From: Yamagishiella unicocca
Taxonomy: Eukaryota > Chlorophyta > Chlorophyceae > Chlamydomonadales > Volvocaceae
Length of the DNA: 64,000 nt
Reading direction: 5' to 3'
Assembly: GCA_003116995.1 (NCBI GenBank)
Contig: BDSL01000030.1
Location: 558,001-622,000 of the forward strand
Under the pieces are notes generated by a model. The model made no database searches, was not told where the DNA came from, and was given only the letters and a program-made list of their open reading frames with translations. Shown one piece after another: positions 44,593 through 58,700 of this stretch (its first letter is position 1; every line of letters starts with the position of its first letter). A program made the position numbers and the translations under genes.

Positions 44593-46758
44593 GTGTGCCT
44601 GGGGCGCCATCTGCCCGGCTTTATGTTTTTCCCGTCATCGTGGCCTTGGTTTGTTGGAACTGTCCATCGCAGTTACAGTGGCCCCAGGCCATATGGTAGA
44701 GCCATCGGGCGCATCGCCTGACAGTGAAAGAGAATGTCGTGCTGAATCTCCCTTTGCTGGCCGGCTGCTTGGTTGGGGCGTTATTTCTCCGGCGGGTGGC
44801 GGCCTGGGCGCGTCGATCCGGGCCTATCTGTTGACTGGTCCCGCCGTTTTCCCCGGCGGTGCGCCTTGGAGCGTCTTGGTTGTCTTTTTGGGCGGGGCCC
44901 CTCCATCTTGGGCTCGGCGGGGTGTCCTGGGGCTTTCCTGTGCCTTTGGGGGCGTCTGTGGTTCGCTAGCTGGCTTGTCGTACCGGGCGGTCGCGTCCTG
45001 GGTCCCCTCGCTTGTCCTGGTTTTGCCCAGCGTCTTTGCGCTTTTCAAGGCTTTCCTGTGCCCTTCTGGGTTCAGGTTGGTGAGACCCCGGTCAGGATAC
45101 GTCACCTGAGACTGAAGGAGAGACGGCAAGAAACAAGGTCCGCCCGCCGCCGAGGTAAGGCAAAACACTAGGGACCCGAAACTCGGTCCAAGAGGACAGA
45201 CAACGCCAGTTAGGGAATTAACTCAGATGTTCAGTATTGTTTACATCTGCACACGGAAACAATCGGAGGGTGGACGTCGATCACCCGGTTCCCGTAGGTC
45301 CCAGGCAGGCGAGCCAGGGTGAGCCGGCCAGGGCCGGCCCGTCCGGCGAATAACAGGCTGCGATGGCACGTGCTGGCGTGGTGTGCGGCCAGCCTGCACG
45401 ATATCATTTGAATTAGGAAAGCCGATTAGAAACCGCGCATGCCTCAGGAATGATACAAGATAGGAACTGCCGGTGATTTGACTGCCGCGTCTCACAACAA
45501 GGTACTAAGGTTTACAACTCATGCATAGCTTCAGTTATTCCATGCCGGGGAATGAAACTGCCATGTCCAATAGCTTATACATGACTTCCCGTACGTTTGT
45601 CTAGCACTGACAAACTTGGTTGCGTGGCCACATCTGCTTCGGAGGCGTACCGGTACCAGGAATTTATCGGAAATGCCAATTCCCATTGAAACGACGAGAT
45701 ACACTTGAGCAAGTAAAGAATCAAGTTCATGTTCGGCTGGGCTATCGCAGGCGGAATCCGTTCCACACAATGTCAAAAAAGGTAAGCTTATGACAGCCTC
45801 TGCGGCGCCGGGCATCACCAAAGGAAGCTAACGGCAATATACATAGGCAGCCTACTTAATTATTCAACTTGCATGCATATAAGACATGCCATAAGTAACA
45901 CGGCAGTAAGCCGCTATCCGGCAAACGTTTCGCTATTCTTAATGGCTGCATGAACTTGAGGAGGCTTGAGGTCATGGAAGTGTCGAGGCTCACACTTTGA
46001 CATGATTTATCAGCTTGCATCGATGATGGCCTCCGATCGGCCTTCAGTTTTATTCGTCGCCAGCGGTTGAGTCCGCCTTTTCAATATTTTCTAGGCCCCG
46101 GGCGGCCACAACGCGCATGATGCTTGGCCGACAGACCCCCAAAGACGATGATATCACATCGTCGCTAAAAATTCGATAATCCGAGTAGCCGCCAGAACTG
46201 GCTGAGTGGGACAGTTACAAGGCCGCCAGGCCGCGCGTCGCACAATGACGTACGGTGATTGGCACTCTAGTCCACGAGGGGGGTACGCATTTTTGGGCCC
46301 AAAATAATCGGATTATGATCTCAGGCAGTGGCCTCTATTTACGAAACATTACAGAGCTTCATCATCCTAATACGGCGGTTTACGCGAAGCCCGTGGCAGC
46401 CCTGGCCAGCGCGGGATCCTCGCATCCGCAGTCGACGGCTATTGCGTATTGATTATTATTTAGCCGGTGCTTTATATCAGCGCGCCACAGTTTAAATGCC
46501 TGCGAGCGGGAGGCCTGGCGCCTATGTGTCCCCTGTCGGCGGCGACTAGTCAGGAAGGCATCCGCAAGATTGCAACTTCTAAGATGAATGTGGTATCGTC
46601 AGCCGCGAACGGGGCTGGAAATCTCGTCGACTGCGTCTTGCGCGCCGAAGGCGCAAGTGACGGCCAGACACACTGCAGCAGTGCAGCAGTGCAGCAGTTT
46701 CTACAGCAAACATAGGTTATTAACCGAAACGACGCAAAATGCAACGTCGGTGGTGACC

Positions 46759-49700
46759 ATGGACAGCTGTCATTGTCGCGTTCGGAACAGCGACGTTCGC
46801 GATGGGGCCTGCGTGTCCCAGCGCTCTCCGCATCGCCTGGCAGTCGCGACCCTGTTGATGATCATAATGTTACGTATCTCGCCAGCAAGTGCGAACAACA
46901 CATCGGCCAACGCTAAAGGGGTAGCCCAGGCCCTGGTGCAATGCGCAATGATGAGGTAAGCGATCCCGCCACCCCGCCGCAGGGTGCCCCTGCGGTACCC
47001 TCACGGGAAGAAGAATTCTGGAAATGTTGAACTCCACAAAACGCCGGTGCCGGGCGGCTGACATCCCACTGCTGCTGCTTGCCGCCTGCCGTGCCGCCCT
47101 CCTCGCAGCGGGGCTGCTGCCGGGGGCTGTGGCGGCCGCTTGGCCGCGGCGGCCATCGTGGCCGGCTGTGCGGCTGGCAGCGCTGCGGCTGATTACCAGG
47201 TGCGAGCCCAGTGCACGTGTCCTGCCTGGCCGGGGGGGAGAGAGCAGGAGCGCGGCGTGCGGCAGCGGGCCTTGACGCGCGGATGCCTCGGCGCTCATGT
47301 GCGGTAGTTCGTTGGGCAGCAGCCGTGTGAGTAGGTGCCATCCAGCCACGTGGTCAGACGCCAAGCCGCGGCGGTGCTGGCCGCACTGCACAGCGCTGCA
47401 CTTGTTGCGTGCAGCACCGGCCGTGCCACCGGGCGCGGCAGCCTCTTAGGTGCGGCAGCTCCGCCGGGTGATGCCACATCGCCCGCGACCTTGCAGCTCC
47501 CAGTCCCGCCACCCAGCACACACAGCCCCCCGGCAAGCCGCACCAAAGCAGACCCCGTTACCGGTCTGGTCCCCGGCCCGCCCTGCCTGCTCCTGCGTGC
47601 AGCCGTTGCTCATTCATTCAAGCGCAGGTGCCCCCGCGGCTTGGGCCCAGCAGCACCTGGTGGGGGCGGAGGCCGCAACGACGCCCGGCGGCGGTAGCGG
47701 CGGCCAGCAGGGCACCAGCGCCACGCAGTGGCCCCTGAACCTCACGATCGCTCCAGGGTGGGCCGTCCCCTCCAATCCCCTGTCTTACGTCCTGGTAGGT
47801 GCGTGGTGACCAGAGGTTTCCGGGTCTCCATAATGAGCACGAAGCGGGACGAAGCCAGCTAGAGGGGTTGGCGGGCGGTGGGGTTGGCGGGCAGTGGGCA
47901 TGCAGGCTGTATGGGGGGGGGATTATGGAGGAGGGTCGGCTGGCCTTCCTGGACTGGCCTTCCTGGACTGGCCTTCCTGGCGGCTTCCCGTCAGTGACAC
48001 AATTTTCGGGTTTAAAAAGCTATTTTTGGTCTTCATTTAAGTACATTCTGCCCTACACACCGCCGGAAAGCTGCCGCTGTCTTTGCCACCGCCCCTAACG
48101 TCCTCACGATTGCCCCAGGCGGCGTACTACGACGCCGGGAGAACCGAGTACGACGGGTTGTTCGATGAGGACGAGGATCGGGGCAATGGCTGGGACGGCG
48201 GGGTCGGTGAGAGGCGCAGGCTGCTGCAACGGGCGCCGGCGGATCCGAATTCGCCAGCAACAGCCGCTCTGCAGCAGCCGCCGCAGCAGCCACAGCCGCT
48301 GCAGCCTGTGTCGCCGGATGGCTTGGTGATCAGCGGCGAGGAAGTTGGCGCGGTGTTCAACGCCAGGATGGGGCTGGACCTGACGAGCATCGTACGCAGC
48401 GACCCCGCCGTACAATGGAGCGACCTGCTGCCTCCGTACGAGTACAGTCTGTACCGCATGGGCGGCAAGGCGCCAGCGCTGCCGCTGGGCATTAGTGCGC
48501 AGCTGCTGTACTACAATCGGGACGTGCTCGTGTCGTACGGTGTGACGACGCCGCGTACGTGGCAGCAGCTACTGGCGGCGGCGTCGCGGATGCATGGCCA
48601 GGTAGGTCGGCTAGGGTCTCCTGCGTTGCTTGCTGTCCGTTGCCGTTCCTCCCTGCCCCATACGGCTCATTCGCTCCATGCGACTCCACCCGTGTAGCTC
48701 CCTCCTCACTTATCCTCCCTCACCTAGGGCCCTCGAAACCGGACAAACCTGAAACCCAAACCCGCAATGCAGGACCTCAACGGCGACGGCAGGCCGGACT
48801 TCGGCGTTTGCGTCGTACAGTCTCCGAAACCGCAGCGCCCAGGCTGCGCCCCCGACCTGCTACCCCTGCTGATGGACGTGTGGGCCTCGATGGTCCAGAC
48901 CATGGGGCCGCGGCAGGGCGTATGGTTCTCACAGAGCAGCGACCTGAGGCCCTGGCTGCACGGCGCCGCCATGCGCCAGGCGCTGGAGCTCACGGCGGCG
49001 CTCAGCGCACTGGGGCCGCAGCGGCAGGCGGAGGCGGCGGAGGCCGGCTGCGAGCCAGCTGCCACCCGGGGACCCGCCCAGACCGGCACTGGCAGCGGCG
49101 GTGACGGCGCCAGCGCAGCACCCACCGACTTGGAGCTCTTCCTAGGGGGTCGCTGTGCCTTCGCGATTGCCCCGGGGCTGTCCGTGCTCAAGGCCTTGGC
49201 GGCGAGCTCAGCGGCAGCGACGTCGCCGCCGCCGCTGTACGGCAGCCTGGGCGCGTCGCCGCTGCCCGGCAGCGCCCAGACCTGGCACCTCCCTATCGAT
49301 GTGCTGCTGCCCTGCGAGCACCGCAGCTGCCCCTTCGCGGAGCCGCTGACACCGGCCGACGGTGGTGGCCCCTCTGCAGCCGCCGACTCCGCCAACTGCC
49401 TCCCGGCTGGCGCACCTGGCTGTGACGAGCCCACCGCCGGGCCGGCCTCCAGGTTTTCGGAGCGGCTGGTCAACCGCGCGCAGTTCGTATGGGTGACGGC
49501 CGCCGCGGTGGTGGCTGCGGGGCCGGTGCAGGTGGAGCGGCAGCTGCGGACGTACGCGCTCTTCTCGTCACAGCTGGGGGCAGCAGAGGCGATGAGGGAC
49601 GTGTTGGACCCAGCGTCAGGTGGGTGCGCACATGGGGGGGGCGTGACGTAATGCCCAGTGACGTGTCACCCCGCAGCGGTGCAGGCAGCTGGTCACTGAC

Positions 49701-52700
49701 TGGCATGGGTTGCGCCTGTTACGTGGGCCTGGCGAATTGTGCCGCACACCATTTGTCGTACTAATGTCGTACACTGTCCCCGGCCCCGCAGGCGCCGACC
49801 CGTTCAGGTACTCCCACCTGGCCATCGACCCATGGGTCGCTGCGGGCTACAATCGCGACGATGCGGCCGCCACTCTGGCCGCGTACGGCAGCGTTATGGC
49901 GCTCCGAAACTTCGCCCTGCCGCTCTCCGTGCCCGGGGCGTCGTCGTACCTGGGGGCTCTGAGGTCGCTGGCGGCGAAGTACATGGCTGCGGCGGCGGCG
50001 GGAGGAGGACGGGGAGTCGGGGTGGCGGCTGTCAGTGAGCTTGAGGCTACTTCGCTCATGCGGGCGGCCGCCGCCTCCATCACGTCCGCCTTCGCCACCG
50101 ACCCCGACACCGCCGCCGCCAACCTGGTTGCCTACCTTCGCAGTCTGCGCACTTGGTCGAGGCTGCCGGAAGCACCGGCCGCGTTCTGGGTGAGTGAGCG
50201 CGGGGGAAAGGGAGGCTTCGGGGTGAGCGGGAAGGGCGGTGACAGGATGGCAAAACCCGTGTGGGTTTCCGGCCAAGAATCGAAGGCGGCCCCGCCCTAA
50301 AACCAGAGAAATGAGTGAACGGCAAAGGCCGATGCAGTGAGACGGGCCTCACAGGTTCCCTGTCCCATCCTCTATGGCCGACCTCGCCCTCCCAGCCTCA
50401 TCCGCCCCCAACCCTGCCCTGTAGATACCCGGCGGTGTTGATCCCGAGCCCCCAGGCGCCCGGCGCCGCGGCGGTCTGGCGGGGTGGTCTCTGGCCGCAG
50501 TTTTGATTGTGTGCGGCTTTGTGCTGCTTGGATTGCTGGTGCCCGTGAAGGAGCTGCTGTCGCGGTGCGTTCGCAGCGGCTGGGACGCCCGGGTCGTGTG
50601 GCGGGGCAGCGTGGAGCCGCCGGAGCCCTCCCTGGACCTGACCCTCCTGCTCAGCGACATCGAGGTCGGTGCCGTACGTGGAAGGGGGTGGGGCAGGAGC
50701 GGAAGCCCGGTCGCCTGCTCGCACTGGCACGAAATGGAGGCCCAGATTGCCAAACCCCAGGCCCCCCCTTTCCCCCCGCCTGCTCCCCGCTCCGCCTCAG
50801 GGCTCCACCTCGCTCTGGGAGGACCTCCCGGCAGTGGTGATGGACCAGAGCATGCGCATGCACGCCATAGCCTTCAGGAACCTGCTGGTGCTGCACAGCG
50901 GGTGGGTGGGGAGGGAGTGCTGGGGTGCGCCAGGGGCGGATGAGGGGGTCGAGGCGGGAGCTGCCGCCTTGCCTACCTGACTGCTGCTACGTGCTGCAAC
51001 CTGAGACGTGCAGAGGTGCGTGCCCTTGTTTGTGACCGGATGACGTCATCCCGTCGCCCCCCTTCATTCCGCGCACCGCGCCATTCCTCCAACCCCCCTG
51101 ATGGCCCCCGGCTGGCTCTCTGCCTCCCCCAGCTACGAGTCCGCCACTGAGGGCGACGCCTTCATTTGCGCCTTCAGGTGCGTTCGGGGGACGTGGGGGG
51201 CCGCCGGGCAGCCGCCGCCGATTCATTAGAGTCGGACAGACCACGATCCCAGCTATGACAAACTCGCTCATTCCCATCCTGACCCAGCCTTTTGCGGTTG
51301 TTGATGCACCAGGCAGCGCCAAAGGGGGACGGTTTTCAGCTGTGTTTCATTTTCCTTTCGCGCTTTCCCCCCTCCGTTTCCCCTCCCGTCCCCTTCCCTG
51401 CTGAGACCCGCGCTTCCCTCAATCATGCCCCATCATGCCCCCACCGGCCCCCACCGCCGCCCCCACACGCCCCCAGCTCCCCCGGGGCCGCGCTGGAGTT
51501 TTCCCTCCAGCTGCAGGAGGCCCTTCTGGCGCTGCCCTGGCCACGTCAGCTACTGAAAACGCCCCACGCCGCGGAGCTCTACATGGTGCCCCGCCTGCCC
51601 GTGGGCCGCAGTAGCTGCTGGGGGGACACCGCCTCCAGCCATGCGCCGTGGATGGCAGCTACAGCTGCCACCCGGCCACCAGGCGTTGCGCGGCTGCGGT
51701 CCTGCTCGGAGGAGCTCTATACGGATGTTCGCCGGAGCCAATCCCCCCGCATCTCCGTTGGCCCACTTGAGTACCCGGGGCAGGGCAAGGACGGCGGGCG
51801 CGGTCAGGGCCCCTCCGACGGGTGCTACACGTGCGAGCAAGCAGCCCTCACTCCCGACCAGCAGCGGCAGGGACAGCAGCGGCGGCAGCAGCAGTACGAC
51901 CACTACCATCAACTTCACCAGCAGCAGCAGCCGTCCATGAACATCTGCAACCCACACTTTGAGCAGCAGCCTGATAGGCTGGCCTGCGGCGGGAGTGACG
52001 CCAAACAAGAGCATCCGGTGGATGGGAAGTGGGTTTTCGCCGGCAGTGGCGGCGGCAGTGGTGGCGGCTCTGCAGCCGGCACCAGCACTCCCACCGCGTC
52101 GGCCATTGTCCGCTGCGCCCCCCGAGTGGTCCCGAAGTCGTGCGGCTCATCGCCGCTGCCTGGCCGCACCCCGCTACACCTGCACAGCTCCCCACTGGCC
52201 GCAATATCGGGGGCCACAGCACGGGGGGCCGCCTCTGGTGCAGCCGCCGGTGCAACGGACCTAGGCAGCGGGCCCTTGGGTCGCCACTCGGTCAGCTCAC
52301 CCCCGGAACTGCGACCGCCCCGCCCGGCTGCTGCGTCTCCCGCCTACCTGCCGGGACACACAAGACTGGCCGCCAACGCTGCAGCAGGCGCAGCTCAGGC
52401 GGCTACGACGGCCGTCGGGCGGCATGGCACCAGCGGCGCGGCAGCGGCGGCGTCGGCGCGGCCTACACCGCCGTACCGCAGTGGCGGCCTGATCTCCCCT
52501 GACAGTGGCGGTGATGCGGCCTGGGATGGCTGGGCGGCGGATCGCACGACGGACTGGGCGGCGTCTAGCATCATGGTGCCCTGCAAGCTGGAGAGGGCGC
52601 CTACCAGCAAAGCGCTGGCTGGGTGCAGCTCCTCCCTGGAGGGGACCTCCGTGACGGATTTCGCCTGGGCGGGTGGGTGCGGGGAGGGTGAGTGCGGGAA

Positions 52701-55700
52701 CGTGTTTTGCAGGCGCCAATAGCAACGGCGGGGTAACCGGGCGGTTGATAACATGGCTTATGAAAGTTGTGCACTCAAGCATAAAACATGGAGAGGTAGC
52801 GACCGCACGACGACGTCCGGCAGGCGTCGTGCGTTGTACGGCGTGTTGGTGGTGTCTTGTGGCTGTGGTACCAGTGGCGGGCGCATGCTGCCAAAACAGC
52901 ATAAGTCGCCATTACCACCTCCCAGCCACCACCATCATTAACACGGCGCCGTCGTGCCCACACCAACATCTCCCCTCCCCCTCGCCGTACGTGCCCCGCC
53001 GCCATAGGCTTCAGCGCCGCCTCCGACACCTCCGAGCTCAGGTCGCGGCCGCACAGCCCAATCGGCTCCGCAGCCACTGCTGCCGTTGCAGGCGTGCCGG
53101 CACAGGACACCTTCACCCAGCCACACCGCCACCCAGCACTGCTGCCGCCGCCAGAGCTGCTGGCCGCAATTGCCGCTGGTACGGCACCAGCCCCCGCTGG
53201 GCTGCAGTTCCGCCGCCTGGCGATTGACGTGTTCCGCTCGGCTACTGGCATTTCGACCCTCCCAGTAGCAGACGATGGCGATGGCGGTGGCGGCCGCGCC
53301 CGTGGCAGCGGCGGCGCCAGTGGCTGGAAGGGCTCCAAGAGAGGTAGCGCTGGCGGTGGTGTTCCGGACCAACCCATCAGGGACCACTGCGACGTCAGCG
53401 CCAGCATCCCACAGGACGGCCGTTGCTTCGACACAGGACTGGGGTGCCAGCAGGGAAATGAGGGCGCCCCCTCCGGCTCAATCATGGACTCGAAACCGTT
53501 CGCCATGAGCACCACCATGGGGCGAGAAAGCGCCGGTAATGGTGGTGGCAGCAGCGACAGCGGCGGCGGCGGCAGCGATGGCGGCGGTGGCAGGCGGCGG
53601 CTTTTGCTGCCGCCGGAGGACTTCCGGCAGCACGTGTTGTCGCTGTACCGGCAGTGCGACCGAGGCACCCCTGGAGCCATTTGCGTGTACCGGGGGCTGC
53701 GGCTGCGGCTGGGGATACACTGCGGCTGCAACGAGGCGCAAGTGGAGAGGCGCGCCAACAGGGCGTCGGGCCGAGTCATCTACGGCGGTAGGATGAGGCG
53801 TGAGCGAGCGGGACATAGCGTTGTGCCTCCCATGTGCGGGTGGGGATTGCTCGTGGTGGGCTGTGCAGGCGGTCGCGTCATCACCAGCTGCGGGGTTGGC
53901 GGTCAGGAACCTAGGAAACGCACGGGCAAGAACGGGCCCTGGGTATGCTTGGTTGGTATGCTTGGCGGGCGACTGCTATGGGTGCATGCGTGTTGTGGTT
54001 GTGGTTGTGCGCGTACGCTGCAGGCTGCCCGTGACGGATGGCCATGCATTAAGCCTTAGTGGCGGGGTGGTGTGTGGGACCGTATGCCCGAGCATGCATT
54101 GGGAGCCGTACGCCACCCAGCCGCGGCAAAAACAAACGCAACCTACCGCAAGCACAAACACAACCACACATACGAACATAGTGGGACCGCAAATACAGGC
54201 AACCGCAAATGCAAACACGACCACGAACACAAACATGACCACAAACACAGCCTCACACACAAAGCACGCAGCACCGACACAGGATCACGTGTCTCGCTGC
54301 GGTGGAGTGGATCCTCGCGGTTCAAACCTTCTCACCGTATCCGGCTCCCATCCAGTCCCTGCACCCCAGCATGGTTAAGCCGCACCGCTGGCGCCTCTGC
54401 AGCCCCTCACATGGAGGCCTCTCGCAAGCCGAGTGGGAACGAAAACACTGACCTCCGGGGCTTGTTTCCCAACCCAGCCAAGTATCGATTACCCGTACTC
54501 GACTGGGAACAGGGAACCTCGACTAACGTCCCCACACCCCCCACTGGTCGGCTGCCGCTCCCCAGGGCTGCTGATGACCGGGGCCCGGGCAGTGTCGGAC
54601 ACCGGCCACGGCGGCGCCGTTATCATCAGCGCCCAGGCACGATTGCGCCTGCTGTCCGCGGGCATGCTGCAGCACTCGGAGCAGGGCGTGGCCCTGTACC
54701 TGGGGCACTACATGCTGCCCAGCGACCAGAGCTACAGCCGCCCGCCGATGACGTCATCGGCCGCAGCGCCAGACAGCGGTGGCGACAGCGGCAGCAGCGG
54801 CCACAATGCCAGCGCTGGCTCCGGCGGCAGTGGTGGCGGCGATGCGGGCACCATCGGCGTCATCGTAGGCGCGGGTGATGGTGGCGCCACAGGCAGCAGC
54901 AGCATTTGCGCTACCAGCTGGACTCCGCCGCCGACGGCGATAACGACGACACCGATGGCAACCCCCATTGCAGCTGAGCAGAAGCGCGGTACACCTCTGT
55001 TCCAGGTGGTGGGGGGCGCCAACGCGTTCCTGTCGATTCGGGCCGCGTACGAGCCGCCACTCAACCGCGCTGGGACTTGCATAGCGCTGGGTGAGTGATC
55101 TGGTGGCGGCGGTGGTGGTGGTGGTGGTGGTGGTGGTGGTGGGTCGCGACAGGCCTCTCCACCGCCCTGCCTAGCTGCTTGCTGTCGAGATGTGTTAGTC
55201 CCCGGCCACCTGCATCCTCACATACACAAGCCATCCACACCACGCAGCTGCCCCCTTCCTTCCGCCTCTCCTTCCCTCCTCCTCCTTCTTCTTCCTTCCC
55301 CCTCCTCCTTCTTCTGCTTCTTGCCGCCCGCCAAGCCCTCTGAACATGTTTCACAACGCATTCCCCCCTGCCTCAAGCTTCCGCGCTCCAGCACACAGCA
55401 ACTCTCCCCAAACTCGGCCTCCGGGCCTCACACCTTCTCACACCTTCTCACACTTTCTCACACTTTCTCACACCCTCTCACACCCTCTCACACCCTCTCA
55501 CACCCTCTCACACCCTCTCACACCCTCTCACACCCTCTCACACCCTCTCACACCCTCTCACACCCTCACACACCCTCACACCCTCAGGCACGCTGTCCGC
55601 CCCGCTCGGCCCCTCGGTCGCCATCGCCGAGCTGCGAGCGCAGGGCTCCAAAGTTCTGGCGGCTTGGAACCGGGACGTCTTCACGCACAGCATGGAGCTC

Positions 55701-58700
55701 ATGCGCTGCTCCTGCCGCCAGGTGGCCATGATGTACGGCGTGACGATGGTGCACGACGGCGGGTTCAAGATGCAGCGCAGCACGGGCGTGGTGGCGGTGG
55801 TGGTGGGAAGCGACGCGGCGGCGGTGGTCGCCTGGGCACTGGAGTGCCAGGCCGTGGGCTTGGAGCTGCCTTGGTGGGTGGCCCGGGGGGAAACGAAGGG
55901 GGGCAGGGCTTACGTGGGTGTATACGGTGTCGCGCAGGGCTTACATGGGTGTGAGTGGTGCCGTACATAATTGAAGGGCGCAGATACCGTGTCGTACAGA
56001 TCCTACAAGGAGGTGTACCGCATAATAAGGGGCGAGTGGATGTGCCCCCTTGGTGCGGGCGGGGGCTGCAACCCGCATGCAGCGGCGCGGAGTACGGTTG
56101 ACTGCAGTTGTTGGTTGTCGTTTGAGGATAATTTAGTCCGTAGCTGCGCCACCGTGCTGCTGGGTTGCAGACGTTACATCAGTACAAGGCGTTGAGGGCG
56201 GGGCATACGTACCTCATGGGCGGGGGGCCGTAGGTGTTGGAGAGCTTGACCCGCACCTTGGCGCGTTCCTGTTCCCACTTCGCTCTGGGGGGTCCACCAT
56301 CCGGCAGGGCGTGCAATAATATCGCCAGCGAGGCCGCCCCCTCCCTACCCTCCCACGCCTCCTTTCCCTGCTCACCCCCTCCCGCCCTCCCACGCCTCCT
56401 TCCCCTGCTGACCCCCTCCCTCCCCTCCTACCCTCCACGCCTCCTTCCCCTGCTGACCACCTGTCAGGCCCGCCGAGCTGTTGGGGCACGAGCTGGGTGA
56501 GGAGCTGGTGGCCGACACTAACAGCTTCACCAGCAGCCTCGGCGACGGCCCACCCTACCGCCGCGACCAGAGTGGCCTGGCGGCTTCTCACAGCAGCGCC
56601 ACCAGCTCCGCCCTCGCGTCGCTGGTCCACCTGGTCAGCAACAGCACCTCGAGGATCGGGAACAGCCGGCTGTGGAACTCGGGAGCTGACGGCGCAGGCG
56701 GCGGTGGCAGCTCCAAGTCAGGCCGCCGCTGTGCCGACCCCGCGGCGGAGGTGGGCAGGCTGGCGCTGGCCAGCGGCGCCGCTAATTCGTCGTACAGGGT
56801 CGGCCGTCGCGCTGTGGCGGTACGCGGTGCCGGCGCGTGGCGGATGAGTGTGGCTCGGGGGCTGGGTGAGCAGGGGTTAGGTAGGTCGGCATCAGGGGGC
56901 GCCCAGCAGCAGCAGCAGCAGCAGCAAATGTGTGGCAGCTGCCCCGGTGGCCGCTCCCTCAACGGCAGCACGATGGCTCCAGGGATGGCTCCAGGGAAAG
57001 TCGGGGCCGCCGCGACAGTTGCTGCGGTGGCACCGGCGCAGGGGCTTGTCGGCTCCGCCATCAGTCCCTTTCGGCCGCAGCCGCGGCAGTACAGCGTAAA
57101 CAACGGCGGCGCCCCTGCCGACGCACAACAGGCCCCGCTGGAAAGAGCACGCGGTGCAGGCGAACAAGGGACTATGCTAGTCGGAACTGATGGTGGCTCA
57201 TCCGGGGTGCTCGGCGTGACGGACTCCCTGCCGTCTCGCAGGCATGGGCAGGCCGCTACCTTGCCGCAGTTCGCCTTCGGCAGCGTGGTGTTCATGCAAC
57301 CCAGCGTCGGCAGTGTGGAGGACCCGAGTGAGCCGCGGGGCAGCCGTGGTGGAGGCGATGGCGGCGTCAGCGGCGGTGACGGTGACGGTGATGGTGGCGC
57401 CAGCTGTGACATGGCGGCAGGGAGCCCACGGGAATCCAGTGCCATGCGGCTCGAGGTGCAGCTGGCTCAGCAGCAGGGGCAGCAGCAGCAGGGGCAGCAG
57501 CTGCAGGGACACGAGGCTGTTGTTCGGATGGCTCCACGACTCTTAGGCGCACAGAGCAGCAGGCGGGGCCGATGGTTCATGCAGCATGCGAGCATGATGG
57601 TGGAGACGGACGCGGCTCTTGCCACGGAGGGGCGCCACATCTTGGCTCAGGCCCACAGTGACGATGACGGCGGTGCACCGGCAGCATCAGTAGTAGCAAC
57701 ATCCACTGAGACTACTGGTGCGGGCCTTACTCCCTACACTGCCGCTCATCAGGATTTGCTCCCTTGGCCGCCATCTCCACAAATGCTGCCTGCTGCCGCG
57801 CTCCTGCCATGTGACGGCGGCGATGGTTTAGGTGAGGGGGGTAGCGGCGGCTGCGACGATGAGGCCGCTGACGACCCCCGGTCTCGGGCCCTGAGCCGGC
57901 GGCGAGTGACGCTTGACAAGGAAGGCTCGACCGAGCCGCCACTACCGGCGGCTTCGCTCATTGTTGGCTCCGCACCGCATACTGCCGGTTCGCTTTCTTC
58001 GCAGCAGTCCAGCTTTGGGCGTCGCAGCTACCTAGCCAACTCGCATAGAACGCAGAGCAGCCGCGCAGCAAGTTTCCGCAGGCGGAGCTGCCTGGCCCTG
58101 CCGCCCCACATGGCATTGCCACATGCTGCCGGCGGGGGCGGTGGCAGCGGCAGCGCCGGTACCGCCACTGCGGCCGGTCGCTTTCACAGCGCAGTCCTTT
58201 CCCTTTCCGGCCTCACAACCATGGCTGGCTGTTTAGACAGTTGCACCAGCCCGCATCGGGTTGGCGCGTACGGAAACCTAGGCAGGCGGAAGAGTATAAT
58301 GGTTTCGGGGCTGCGCACCCGTACATCGAGCGCGCAAGGCAACCGCCGCCAAGGTACCGAAGGGGGGAGCATTGGAGACGATGCCTGTCCGGCGGACGTT
58401 GCTGTTGGAGCGGCGCCGCCTCAGTACAGCGACGTGATGTCTCCCTTCACCACAGCGGTGCATGGGACGAGGCGGCAGCAGCACCTGATGGACGGGCCCG
58501 ATGTATGGCCGGAAGCAGGCCTGAGCCGCAACAGCTTCAGCCTCTTCACCACTGGCATGTTGCTGCTTGGAGACGGCGAGGAGTCTGCAGAGGAGGATAG
58601 CATGGACGGTGGAACGGCAGCGGTTGTAGAGGCGGCGGCGCCAGCAACGGCGGCGGCGGCGGCGGCAACGGCGGCGGCATCGGCGGCGGCGCCAACGCGG

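Larger units (their letters stand above)
41957..46758. other. Gene-poor, lower-GC region
   Basis: About 4.8 kb between the minus-strand 476-aa gene and the plus-strand cyclase, divergently oriented. It should hold both promoters. GC is visibly lower than in neighbouring genes. It contains a 30-bp direct repeat (43486-43539), an exon-like ORF (44356-44592) and a G/T-skewed stretch (44760-45090). No terminal repeats, transposase or other gene could be recognised; old mobile-element sequence is possible. Confidence 0.4.

Noticed and set aside
44210..45171. A plus-strand frame of about 300 codons as a full gene
   Set aside because: Composition follows the G/T skew, no domain or splice support across most of it; only the 44491-44592 part looks coding.
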